A DNA stretch of 64,000 bases from Citrobacter amalonaticus (GTDB lineage: Bacteria; Pseudomonadota; Gammaproteobacteria; Enterobacterales; Enterobacteriaceae), in assembly GCF_001559075.2 (NCBI RefSeq), contig NZ_CP014015.2:1302001-1366000 (forward strand). The letters are read 5' to 3'. Of this stretch, positions 36,524-44,793 are shown in pieces. The position numbers and the translations under genes were made by a program. The notes beneath the pieces were generated by a model. It searched no databases, was not told the DNA's origin, and saw only the letters and a program-made list of their open reading frames with translations. Positions within the stretch are counted from its first letter, which is position 1; each line of letters opens with the position of its first letter.

Positions 36524-37381
36524 TTAGTTCCAGGCATTTTTTGAGATCCCGGCCAAATGACGGTGTTGCCGATATTCCTCCGGCGTCATATTGTTCAGTG
36601 ATTCATGCGGGCGTTCACAGTTATATTCTGACACCCATCTTTCCGTGATTTCCCGCACTTCATTCAGCGTTCTGAACAGATAAAAATCGAGTATTTCTGT
36701 ACGGTATGTTTGGTTAAAGCGCTCAATAAAAGCGTTCTGCGTCGGCTTACCCGGCTGAATAAATTCCAGTTTTACTGCATGTTGCTCTGCCCATTCAGCC
36801 AGTGCAAGTGAGATAAATTCCGGACCATTATCCATGCGTAGCATGACCGGATAGCCGCGATTTGCCGCGATCCTGTCGAGTACACGGACCACGCGCAAAG
36901 CTGGCAGATTCAGATCGATTTCAATCGACAATGCCTCACGGTTAAAGTCATCAACGACATTGAACGTGCGAAAACGACGGTCACAGACCAGAGCATCATG
37001 CATAAAATCGACAGACCAGCTCTGGTTCAGCGCTTCCGGTGTGGCCAGTGGCGAGGGATTACGCACCGGCAACCGTTGTTTGCCTTTACGGCGAAAATTC
37101 AGCTTCAGCAGACAATAAATACGATGGATCCTTTTGTGATTCCACGGGTATCCCTGCCGCCGCAGAACCTGGAAAAGTTTTGGAAAACCGTACCGTGGGT
37201 ATCGCTCTGCCACTGCCTGCAACGCGACAATAACGGGTTCGTCACGCGTGGTATCCGGACGGTAATGGTAAACCGTTCTGCTCAGGTTCAGACTCCGGCA
37301 GGCCTGACGGATACTGAGTCCAAATATCGTTATCAGATGAGTGACCAGCTCACGCTTAAAGGCTGGTTTTAAAGCTTTTTT
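36524..37381 (-). CDS. IS3-family transposase OrfB (made by -1 frameshift)
   Basis: The catalytic subunit with a retroviral-type integrase fold. The DDE residues are seen as Asp in SVDFMHD, Asp in RMDNGPEF and Glu in NAFIERFNQTYR. The frame is open from the slippery site (KKALKPAFKREL onward), so the functional product is the OrfAB fusion. An internal start at 37222 is also possible. The product ends SKNAWN. Confidence 0.9.
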   Translation of the reverse strand, partial: KKALKPAFKRELVTHLITIFGLSIRQACRSLNLSRTVYHYRPDTTRDEPVIVALQAVAERYPRYGFPKLFQVLRRQGYPWNHKRIHRIYCLLKLNFRRKGKQRLPVRNPSPLATPEALNQSWSVDFMHDALVCDRRFRTFNVVDDFNREALSIEIDLNLPALRVVRVLDRIAANRGYPVMLRMDNGPEFISLALAEWAEQHAVKLEFIQPGKPTQNAFIERFNQTYRTEILDFYLFRTLNEVREITERWVSEYNCERPHESLNNMTPEEYRQHRHLAGISKNAWN

Positions 37382-37635
37382 TCGATAACGTCTTTCAGCG
37401 CCCGGTTCTCAAGGCTCAGGTCGGCAAACATCTGTTTGAGACACCGATTTTCGTCCTCAAGATCCTTGATCTTTTTAATATCAGAAGCCTCCATGCCGCC
37501 GTATCTGGACTTCCAGTTGTAGTAGGTGGCTTCAGATATACCGGCCTCCCGGCAGACATCTTTAACAGTTCGTCCGGCTTCAACCGATTTAATTACGGCA
37601 ATGATCTGATGCTCAGTAAAACGGGCTTTACGCAT
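37369..37635 (-). CDS. IS3-family transposase OrfA
   Basis: An 88-residue DNA-binding protein. The N-terminal helix-turn-helix (RKARFTEHQIIAVIKS to GISEATYYNWKSRYGG) is followed by a leucine-zipper-like coiled coil. It ends EKKL at the slippery sequence A7G (37375-37382), where a -1 shift enters OrfB. Confidence 0.92.
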   Translation of the reverse strand: MRKARFTEHQIIAVIKSVEAGRTVKDVCREAGISEATYYNWKSRYGGMEASDIKKIKDLEDENRCLKQMFADLSLENRALKDVIEKKL

Positions 37636-37684
37636 AGCGATCTCCTCTGTTGGCAGATTGATTATGCCGGAGGATCTCTAAATG

Positions 37685-38041
37685 TGAATGGCACGATTAT
37701 GCGGGATACTTACACCCTGACCAGTGAACTGGCGCAGTTAAGGGAGGAATTGCCTGTAAAGTTCAGCCTCTGTCGCAGTGTTATGCGACCCGGCATTTTT
37801 GCTGAGGCCCTGCCGGTAAGGCGACCGTCCTGATTCATCAGGCGCTTCTTTCAGGTCATGAAGCTTTGGGCGCTGTCGACGACAGCATGGAGCAGGAGGG
37901 AGACTACGTCAGTGCCGCCGGCGCAGAAAGAAAAACTGTTTTTGCATCAAAAAGGTTTTTTGCGGGCCTGCACTGCCGCACTTCGCTTGCCTTCTCCCGA
38001 TCTTCTGACAGCAAAGCCATCAGAAGATCGGGAGAGATGAT
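37685..38041 (+). pseudogene. Gene remnant right of the IS, with frameshifts
   Basis: No intact gene is seen here. Short plus-strand open stretches are present: MRDTYTLTSELAQLREELPV near 37700, and ALLSGHEALGAVDDSMEQEG near 37845 in another frame. They look like pieces of one or two decayed genes whose start was removed by the IS. I cannot name the family. Confidence 0.35.
37993..38035. repeat. Perfect 16-bp inverted repeat
   Basis: TCTCCCGATCTTCTGA and TCAGAAGATCGGGAGA flank an 11-base loop with no mismatch. It lies just after the stop of the minus-strand Ner-like gene. No T-run follows on either strand, so it is not a typical terminator. Confidence 0.7.
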
Positions 38042-38251
38042 TTAGCCATTTTCAGGCTTACGGTAGCGGGAGGGCCGTGCAATACCTAACGCTTCAGCGA
38101 TCAACCTCTCACCTTGCGGCCAGTGTCTTATCAACATGTTTGTCAGCGTGGAGGATGCCAGCCCAGCCTTGCGGGAAACAGCGGACAGCGACGTTCCGCG
38201 CTTTTTCAGTACCGCGATAATGTCGGCAGAATGCCAGTCCGGCTGCATCAT
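38042..38251 (-). CDS. Ner/Nlp-family DNA-binding protein
   Basis: A 69-residue protein resembling Ner of phage Mu and Nlp (SfsB). The helix-turn-helix is TSLSAVSRKAGLASSTLTNM, followed by the family's WPQGERLIAEALGI segment and a basic tail. Such proteins repress early phage genes or act as accessory regulators. It stands alone here, with a long AT-rich region upstream. Confidence 0.8.
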   Translation of the reverse strand: MMQPDWHSADIIAVLKKRGTSLSAVSRKAGLASSTLTNMLIRHWPQGERLIAEALGIARPSRYRKPENG

Positions 38252-38820
38252 GCCGCCACCCCGTCAATAAACTTTACGCCGTCAGTGGTACGCAACCAGC
38301 TCGGTAGCGAAAGAAGAAAAACAAACTCATCGGAACTTCTTCCTCTGTAAAGAGAGATTGTATTGCACTAATTACAATTATTGACATTATTTAAATCAAT
38401 TATTCAGAATATTTTCATTCACACAATAACTTTTACCTGACACTATTTATGAAGAATGGTGTCAAAAATAAACGTTTAAGAAAGTCGATATAAACACCAT
38501 CAGTTTATTATTTTCACACTTTATGAAAATTAAAAAAACATTCACCTCACATATAAGACAATCTACATAACCTTAAAAAATATCATTCAAAATAAATATA
38601 AACCCAATATTCATCACAAAAACCAAAATTAAAATCATTAAGATAACTATATCCCGCTACATCTCAACAGGAGAAACTCTTTTCGTAAGAGTCATGCAAA
38701 CACCAATGTTAACACTAGTCATGCAAAAGGGTATTCCCTGCCCCCTAAGAATTTGCAAAATTCTACACTGTAGAAAACGATGTTCCGAGTATTGTTCTTG
38801 ATTTAAACTAAGGTCATAAA
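38252..38820. other. AT-rich intergenic region before the type VI effector genes
   Basis: About 570 bp without a gene. It is far more AT-rich than the core half of the window, which suggests acquired DNA and H-NS binding. A TTGACA box at 38381 has no good partner. The promoter for the effector operon must lie here, but I cannot place it with confidence. Confidence 0.6.
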
Positions 38821-40044
38821 ATGGAATTCAGAAACCTGACGCCATTTTCCGTCAGTCATTACAAAATGCTGGATAAATTGGATCATGAATCTCACGTAGT
38901 CATAATGAAAGTGGGATTTCAACTGGTAAAAGTAGCAGAAGGACAATATCGGGCAGAAATTATTGACAAAGAGCAGTTACCACTTTGTATTCAGGATAAG
39001 TACAAAGGTCGGGTGAATAACTCTACGGTTCTGCAGGAAAGCGATTTAGCGCCATATAAGCCAGCCTGTGATGTCATAATCAACGCCACAGGCTATGCTC
39101 CAGGAGCGAAACCATGTATCAATTTCTCTGTGGGAGTGAAGTTAAACTCGGCAGAGAGGGGGACGTTATTGAACAAGCGCCTATATGTTACCGGAGAACG
39201 CCAGCTTATTCGAAGGCCCGGCGAAACATGGTATTTCAGTGAACCAGTATCGTTTACCTCTCTACCATTAGACTATCGTTTTGCTTTTGGAGGTGAATGT
39301 GTCATATATCCTGAAAATGATAAAGCAGCAAAACGCATCCCGTCCAACTATCGACTCACAGAAACACAACTTGCCCAGCATCCTGAGCATGAACATCGCC
39401 CTATAGCGCACGAAGTATGTACCACAAATCCGCTGGGAATGGGCTATTCAACCCCTTGGTATCTTTCCGCAACAGAGAAACAAGCCGTTATCGCTCCCCA
39501 AATCATGAATGCTTTATATCCACTACAGGCAGAGCATTTTCAGCAATTGTTTGAAGGCCATGCAGAACAGAGCCGCCCAGAATATCAACCTGCCGGATTT
39601 AGTATTATCTGCCGCAGTTGGCAACCCCGTCTGACGCGTGCCGGGACTTATGACCAGACATGGCTGGAAACACGCCATCCATATCTGCCTGATGATTTTG
39701 ATTTTGGCTACTGGAACTGTGCTCCAGAAGACCAACAAATCCCTTTTCCATCATCTGGCCTGGAAATAGAATTGACAAACCTGACACCGGAGGGATTCCT
39801 GAAGGCCGAATTACCTCATCATCAGGCTCTGTTGTTATTACGGATGGAAAGTGGCCTGCTTCTGCCCAAAATGATGCTATTGGACACACTGTTAATTGAC
39901 ACAGAAAACATGACTATCGCCACGACCTGGCGCTGTCTGGTCAGTACCACAATGCCTATACGAATGTTGGAGGCTCGCTATGAAATGGAGCCGGACAAAT
40001 TGGAGGAGAAATTTTTACTGCATAGGGAGATTGCACATGGCTGA
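38821..40044 (+). CDS. DUF2169 protein, type VI effector adaptor
   Basis: A 407-residue cytoplasmic protein with the DUF2169 fold, starting EFRNLTPFSVSHYKMLDKLD and containing DYRFAFGGECVIYPEN and NPLGMGYS. DUF2169 proteins are adaptors or chaperones that load PAAR-type effectors onto type VI secretion spikes. The stop overlaps the effector start by eight bases. No type VI structural genes are in the window, so the apparatus would have to be encoded elsewhere. Confidence 0.85.
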   Translation: MEFRNLTPFSVSHYKMLDKLDHESHVVIMKVGFQLVKVAEGQYRAEIIDKEQLPLCIQDKYKGRVNNSTVLQESDLAPYKPACDVIINATGYAPGAKPCINFSVGVKLNSAERGTLLNKRLYVTGERQLIRRPGETWYFSEPVSFTSLPLDYRFAFGGECVIYPENDKAAKRIPSNYRLTETQLAQHPEHEHRPIAHEVCTTNPLGMGYSTPWYLSATEKQAVIAPQIMNALYPLQAEHFQQLFEGHAEQSRPEYQPAGFSIICRSWQPRLTRAGTYDQTWLETRHPYLPDDFDFGYWNCAPEDQQIPFPSSGLEIELTNLTPEGFLKAELPHHQALLLLRMESGLLLPKMMLLDTLLIDTENMTIATTWRCLVSTTMPIRMLEARYEMEPDKLEEKFLLHREIAHG

Positions 40045-41317
40045 AAATTATATCGCCCGGAAGAACGGTCAGTGGCAGGTAATAAGCATTTTACCGGATG
40101 TCTGCAAAACACCAATGGGCCCCTCAATACCACCCGTACCTTACGCAGTGATGTCTGAACTGAATGATGCCGCCAGAGTTGTGCCTTCTGTCCGGGTAAA
40201 CGGAGGGGCATTGGTTGTTTTTGAGCAGAGTTTTGTACCATTCACCCTTGGTGATGAAGCAGGAACAGCAACCGGTATAAAAAGTGGTACGACAGGAAGC
40301 CAGTGTGTCCCAAAAGAACACAGTAAGTCAGTGCGTTCGGGTGGGAAACCAATACTGCGCCACGACGACGAATTCTGGATGAACAGCGGGAATACTGTCG
40401 GGAAGATTACCGGTCAGCCCCCCCTGGCAAGTCATCCCGCAACAGAAGCAAACCCACCGCCAATACCAGAAACGCAGGATGAGCAGTCTTTATGGGACAC
40501 CATTAAAGATTTTCTGACAACAAAATACGATAAAGTGCCGGATAACTTTGGCCGTGGCGCGTGGCTGGCTGCCGGAGCGCTGAAGAACGGTAATGTAGAT
40601 TCTTATGAAAGTATGGCAAGAGCCGCAGGGCCGGAGACCTTACGGGGATTTGAATCCACCTATGGCAACGGAGTCGTTCAGGTTATCAGCGCTGTTGGCT
40701 ACCCTGGCCTGAGTAGCGCTGCTTCCGGCATCAGGCGGACCACCAGCGCGATTAAAGAGGCAAGACAACTTTCCAAAAAGAAAACTGTCCCAGAAAAACA
40801 ACAAAAAGGCGGCGGAGGAAAGTCAAAAGGAAAGAATAAAGATGATAAGAAAGGTCCCTGTTTGATAGGCTCTTATGCAACACTGCAATGCCCACCAGGC
40901 AATGACAAACATCATATCGTCCCTGATTACACACTCAGAACAGGAACCCGCCCCGAGGCGATAAAAAACCAGAAGCGTATTCAGGGAATGCCCACGCTTG
41001 CTGAAGGTATGAGCATTTGCCTGAGCAAGCTGGAAGACCAGAGAACCGGGCGCAAGGAGCATAAAGATGCGCATGATGTCGATCCAAAGATTGCTGCTAT
41101 CGGCCTGCTATCCCCCGTTCCCGGAACAGTGAGCCTTTCAGATGCATTATACGAAAGTATTTTTGCTGTATCAAAAGTCAAACCAGAATGTAAATTACAG
41201 ATTACGGCCGTAGTGGAAGCTCAGTTTGCTATGGTAGATAGCGATACCCTACTTCGCTCCACCCATTCATTACCCAAACCAGAAGCCATTGCTGTACTGG
41301 GTACCATTGCGCGTTAA
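40037..41317 (+). CDS. DUF4150 PAAR-like effector with C-terminal nuclease-like toxin
   Basis: A 426-residue polymorphic toxin. Residues about 1-120 are the PAAR-like DUF4150 domain (DVCKTPMGPSIPPVPY, then RHDDEFWMN), which caps the VgrG spike. A linker and a Lys/Gly-rich stretch near residues 255-275 follow. The last 150 residues contain GNDKHHIVPDYTL and RKEHKDAHD, a His-rich pattern typical of HNH/AHH-type nuclease toxins; the exact family is uncertain. Immunity candidates lie directly downstream. The start is the ATG at 40037, overlapping the adaptor stop. Confidence 0.8.
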   Translation: MAENYIARKNGQWQVISILPDVCKTPMGPSIPPVPYAVMSELNDAARVVPSVRVNGGALVVFEQSFVPFTLGDEAGTATGIKSGTTGSQCVPKEHSKSVRSGGKPILRHDDEFWMNSGNTVGKITGQPPLASHPATEANPPPIPETQDEQSLWDTIKDFLTTKYDKVPDNFGRGAWLAAGALKNGNVDSYESMARAAGPETLRGFESTYGNGVVQVISAVGYPGLSSAASGIRRTTSAIKEARQLSKKKTVPEKQQKGGGGKSKGKNKDDKKGPCLIGSYATLQCPPGNDKHHIVPDYTLRTGTRPEAIKNQKRIQGMPTLAEGMSICLSKLEDQRTGRKEHKDAHDVDPKIAAIGLLSPVPGTVSLSDALYESIFAVSKVKPECKLQITAVVEAQFAMVDSDTLLRSTHSLPKPEAIAVLGTIAR

Positions 41318-41330
41318 TCGGAGAGAAATA

Positions 41331-42443
41331 ATGATTATTGATAAGTTTATTGAACTGACCTGTGGACGGTTTGTTGATGGTAAAACCATTGCCCTGACAT
41401 CCACAGATGGGGAATTGGAATATGGCGTTAAGCACGCCGAAATAAACATCTGGAGCAGTGATGAGGCAAAACCTGTATTCGAGTCCACGACTATCAAAGC
41501 CTGTGTTGAACAGTGTATTCACTATAAATCTGAACGGGATAACTTTAACGGCATATGCGTATTATCGTCGGCAGCAGCAGATTCTGTAATATTTTTCATT
41601 CAAAATGGTAAGGCACGTAAAGAGACAATTAAAAAACTACTGGATAAACCAATAGCGACCTGTATGCATGCACTGACTGTTATCGATGGAATGCTCTACA
41701 CCTGTGGTGATGACGGAACCGTATTCCGAAGGGAAGGGAAAAGTAAATGGTTACCCGTTGATGCGGGTGTCAGGCCGACGATGAGTTCCTTCGATGCCTC
41801 AATGCTAATGCGTAAATTTGTAAAAGAAAAAAAGAAAGCTGGTCAGACAGAACCGCATCCCCTGATTGAATGGATGGATACAGAACAATATAAATACACT
41901 GACGGGCGCAACCTTTACGCCATCAACGGGCGCAGCCAAAATGATATTTATGCTTGCGGCAGCATTGATACTCCCAAAGGCAAAGTTGGTATTCTCTATC
42001 ATTATGATGGTAATAAGTGGAGTAAATTGGATATTCCTGAAACAAACACACTGTGCTCTATATTTGTTGATGATAATCGTATACTAGTTGGTGGGTATGA
42101 CGGCCACTTATTAGAAAGTCAGGATGGTTATAATTTCAAAGATGTTAGTACGCCTGATGATTTAATGATAATTAATGAGTTTGCCAAATATCATGACACA
42201 CTATATCTAGGAACAAGTGACGGGTTATTCCAGTATAAAAACGGTGAGGTATCTACTCCAAACATTACAGCCGACATAGCGCTTATTGACAATGAAATAC
42301 TCACTGAGTCGCTGAATATTGATATTCATGATGACTATTTACTTCTGGTTGGACGTTTTTCCTCATATCACTATTGCTTTACAACCCGTCAGTGCGAATT
42401 ATTAATCAGATTTACTGGGCGAGGTGAAGAAAATGATGAATAA
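41331..42443 (+). CDS. Beta-propeller-like protein, candidate immunity protein
   Basis: A 370-residue protein 13 bases after the effector, with GGAGAG before its ATG. Repeated short segments (MLYTCGDDGTVFRREGKSKW, then NDIYACGSID, ILVGGYDGHLLES and LYLGTSDGLFQYKNG) form the spaced blades of a WD40- or YVTN-like propeller. No signal peptide is seen. Position after a polymorphic toxin suggests immunity or regulation of the toxin. That is inference; large propellers are less usual as immunity proteins. Confidence 0.6.
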   Translation: MIIDKFIELTCGRFVDGKTIALTSTDGELEYGVKHAEINIWSSDEAKPVFESTTIKACVEQCIHYKSERDNFNGICVLSSAAADSVIFFIQNGKARKETIKKLLDKPIATCMHALTVIDGMLYTCGDDGTVFRREGKSKWLPVDAGVRPTMSSFDASMLMRKFVKEKKKAGQTEPHPLIEWMDTEQYKYTDGRNLYAINGRSQNDIYACGSIDTPKGKVGILYHYDGNKWSKLDIPETNTLCSIFVDDNRILVGGYDGHLLESQDGYNFKDVSTPDDLMIINEFAKYHDTLYLGTSDGLFQYKNGEVSTPNITADIALIDNEILTESLNIDIHDDYLLLVGRFSSYHYCFTTRQCELLIRFTGRGEENDE

Positions 42444-42987
42444 CGATCATAATAAATTAAAGGCAGATTTGATGAAGCCATTTTCTTCTTTGGCTGATGC
42501 TATTTGTACTCGTATTGGTTATAGAAATATAAACCAATGGGTTAACGAGTTGGAAATATACTTTCATATCGATAAACACAGCCTATTGCCAATACTGATA
42601 AAGAAAGAACATTCTTATCATATCCAACATACTGGGTTGACGCTTACGTTTTCACATCCTCATGCTGTCTATACAGCAGAAGGTGATCCTGATCGTTGGA
42701 TACTTAGAAAATGTGAGTTTCTTTTTAATTCGTCCACTCAGCCAGTTTGGACTGTTCAACCTCCATATGGTCTCGACATTGCGAAAGAAACACCTGACAG
42801 CATATCTTTTAAACTAAGTGATGACTCAACAGAACTCAATGACAAACTGACTCAATCTTATTATTTAAATGATGAGCACGTTGTAGCTGTCACATGGTTG
42901 CCAGCAATGAAAGGAATAGAAAAAATCATAGTAGTGAAATTAGGAACTGATAGTGATTTTATATTTATGATTAACAAAGAACATTAA
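42433..42987 (+). CDS. Hypothetical protein, second candidate immunity gene
   Basis: A 184-residue soluble protein starting at the ATG eight bases after GAGG and overlapping the propeller gene by 11 bp. It is not recognised. It begins MMNNDHNKLKADLMKPFSSL and ends near FIFMINKEH. Size, acidity and coupling to the toxin operon suit an immunity protein. A 297-bp AT-rich gap follows with no gene visible. Confidence 0.5.
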   Translation: MMNNDHNKLKADLMKPFSSLADAICTRIGYRNINQWVNELEIYFHIDKHSLLPILIKKEHSYHIQHTGLTLTFSHPHAVYTAEGDPDRWILRKCEFLFNSSTQPVWTVQPPYGLDIAKETPDSISFKLSDDSTELNDKLTQSYYLNDEHVVAVTWLPAMKGIEKIIVVKLGTDSDFIFMINKEH

Positions 42988-43284
42988 ACACACACTAAAT
43001 TATGTAAAATTCTTTAATTACATATGAATTACGTTCATATTAAGAGTGGTCGCTCTAGCGATCACCAAGTTAGGAGTATTAAGTATCAAAACCATGATAA
43101 CCTTTAATATAGAAAACATTGTATACCTTAATTCATTTTATCCTTCCTAATTACTGTATAAATGGTAAAAACGGCCTCTTAACTTACAGGGGGTTATGTA
43201 TCAAAACAGAATTTTCTCAAACAAAATAATTTTACCATCTATCCTGAAAAATGAAGTATCCTCTTTGGCGAAGAGGGTTGCCCA

Positions 43285-43554
43285 ATGACGACTCACAGTT
43301 ATCTGGAATATGTATTAACTATACTCGGCTGGCTCATCAATAATGGAATCTGGGACACGATTACCGCAACTGACCTGTTTACCCTTCCCCTTCTGTTCAG
43401 GCTATTTTCGTTATGGCTGAAAGCCCACGAACAAAGCAGCAATAAGAACGATGCAGGTGCGTTAACTCTCACAGGGATGGAAAACACGATATACGTGGCG
43501 ATTCACGTTGTGTTACATTTCAAACATTCGCACAGATGCAGCCAGGAGAAAGAG
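43285..43554 (+). pseudogene. TraG_N-like ICE transfer protein, N-terminal fragment
   Basis: The first 75 or so residues (MTTHSYLEYVLTILGWLINN to LTGMENTIYVAIHVVL) resemble the N-terminus of TraG-like mating-pair proteins of SPI-7-type ICEs, as I remember them. Similarity stops there. The frame runs on into the next gene without a stop, but that gene has its own ATG and ribosome site. I therefore treat this as a relic of the transfer module. Confidence 0.5.
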
Positions 43555-44004
43555 ATGACAACCGATCCTTACGAAGAGATTAAAAAAGAGATACGAGTCT
43601 ACGCCCATGATATGAATCACTGGTGGAAAAATCTGCAAAGTGATTCTGTTGCTGAATGGGTGCTGCTCACAAGTTTTGCATGCTGGGGAATACCGAATCG
43701 CTTTTTTCAACTCTGCGCCTTTATGCTCACACTGATTTTCTTCGCCGGCAAATTGTCAAAACTGCATCATAAGCATTCATTTATTGACTCAGAGAAACGC
43801 ATTTCAAAGAAAATCAGACAAGCCCCTGTTTCAGATATTCAAAGAAGCGCGCTTTATTTACGCTTAACTAAAATCAAAAAATTCCGAAGAAATAAAAACG
43901 TTGTTTTTATCCTCAAAAGAAACTGGCGTTTTTTAGCTGGCTACAGCTATCTCACGATTTCATTTGTCTATTTATTGAACCCTGAATTTTTCACATTAGG
44001 TTAA
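43555..44004 (+). CDS. Hypothetical membrane protein
   Basis: A 149-residue protein starting MTTDPYEEIKKEIRVYAHDM, preceded by AGGAG at six bases. Two or three hydrophobic segments are seen: WVLLTSFACWGIPNRFFQLC, then FMLTLIFFAGKL, and near the C-terminus YLTISFVYLLNPEFF. The region between is very basic. It precedes the PD-(D/E)XK-like gene by 51 bp and could be its membrane partner. The function is unknown. Confidence 0.55.
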   Translation: MTTDPYEEIKKEIRVYAHDMNHWWKNLQSDSVAEWVLLTSFACWGIPNRFFQLCAFMLTLIFFAGKLSKLHHKHSFIDSEKRISKKIRQAPVSDIQRSALYLRLTKIKKFRRNKNVVFILKRNWRFLAGYSYLTISFVYLLNPEFFTLG

Positions 44005-44055
44005 AGGCTTAAAAATGATAAAAAACAGTTGGTATTTCATAGCAAGGACATATTT

Positions 44056-44793
44056 ATGCTACAGGCAATTTTAAACGGGAAGGCCCGACGGGTAAGCTTA
44101 CCTGGTGGCGACACGCAGAGCTGGCGTTCTGTATTTCAGCGTTATGAGGATCTACTTACGGCGGCATTCTGGGGACGCATGAGTTATCTGTCTGACGCAT
44201 CTCTGCAAACGGTGCTCACTTCACTACTCGGTGTTGATGTAAAAAATTGGGGAGCATTTGAATCCATCGCTTTCTGGCCGAAGTACGATTTTCCGCCAAC
44301 GATCAGTACCCACGTCGCGGAGTGGGTGAGTAAAGAGGATCGCTATGCAGAACCCGATGTTATTTTAAAATTCACTCATGCCGCACTGCTCATTGAAGTG
44401 AAACCACCGGCTGGCGGGCAACAGTATAAACAACAATGGTACAAAGAGATCTACGGCTGGCAAAACAGTGAGGATAAAAAACCTGCCCTGCACTTTTTAG
44501 CACTGGGAAATCTGCCGGAAAAGCATTCAGCATGGTTTGCCGAACTCAAACACAATTTCCCTGAAGCCACGTTTCACGGGCTGGAATGGCGTACGGTCAG
44601 GGAAAAAATTCAATATCCTGAGACGGCATGGGCATCACAACAAGAAAGAAGAATTATCCAGGATTGTCTGAATGCACTTGCCCTGTACAAGGTCAGCTCC
44701 CCTCTCCAGTCCTGGCAACCGCTTTTAGACTATTTGTCGTCACAATATCTCCCTACCACCTTCTCTTTTTTTACAGGAAACCATCATGTCTGA
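44056..44793 (+). CDS. Putative PD-(D/E)XK nuclease-like protein
   Basis: A 245-residue protein, start chosen at the ATG after AAGGA. Residues about 96-114 read AEPDVILKF and then ALLIEVKPP, the Asp and Glu-x-Lys spacing of the PD-(D/E)XK nuclease fold. A preceding acidic residue in SKEDRYAEPD could complete the metal site. A conserved-looking QQYKQQWYKEIYGWQ follows. The stop overlaps the next gene by eight bases, so the two are translated together. Such folds occur in restriction, repair and defence systems. Confidence 0.6.
   Translation: MLQAILNGKARRVSLPGGDTQSWRSVFQRYEDLLTAAFWGRMSYLSDASLQTVLTSLLGVDVKNWGAFESIAFWPKYDFPPTISTHVAEWVSKEDRYAEPDVILKFTHAALLIEVKPPAGGQQYKQQWYKEIYGWQNSEDKKPALHFLALGNLPEKHSAWFAELKHNFPEATFHGLEWRTVREKIQYPETAWASQQERRIIQDCLNALALYKVSSPLQSWQPLLDYLSSQYLPTTFSFFTGNHHV

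Larger units (their letters stand above)
36508..37684 (-). mobile_element. IS3-family insertion sequence (ends approximate)
   Basis: About 1.18 kb carrying orfA and orfB on the minus strand with a slippery A7G site between them. The ends are placed at weak inverted repeats, TGTAAATAGACCC and CATTTAGAGATCC (7 of 13 match), and could be off by a few bases. No target-site duplication is visible and the two flanks belong to different genes. The transposase type looks like the IS407 or a related group. Confidence 0.75.
31504..43554. mobile_element. Decayed ICE-like genomic island at tRNA-Phe (right end not defined)
   Basis: The segment starts at the tRNA-Phe 3' end. It contains an integrase catalytic domain, a MobH-type relaxase fragment, an ArdC fragment, an IS3-family element and a TraG_N-like fragment. 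These families occur together in SPI-7/PFGI-1-type integrative conjugative elements. No intact transfer or replication module is present. The stated right end is only the last ICE-like fragment; the true boundary may lie further right or beyond the window. Confidence 0.7.

Noticed and set aside
38252..38820. A small gene or sRNA in the AT-rich gap
   Set aside because: No open frame with a ribosome site and no strong hairpin with a T-run was found.
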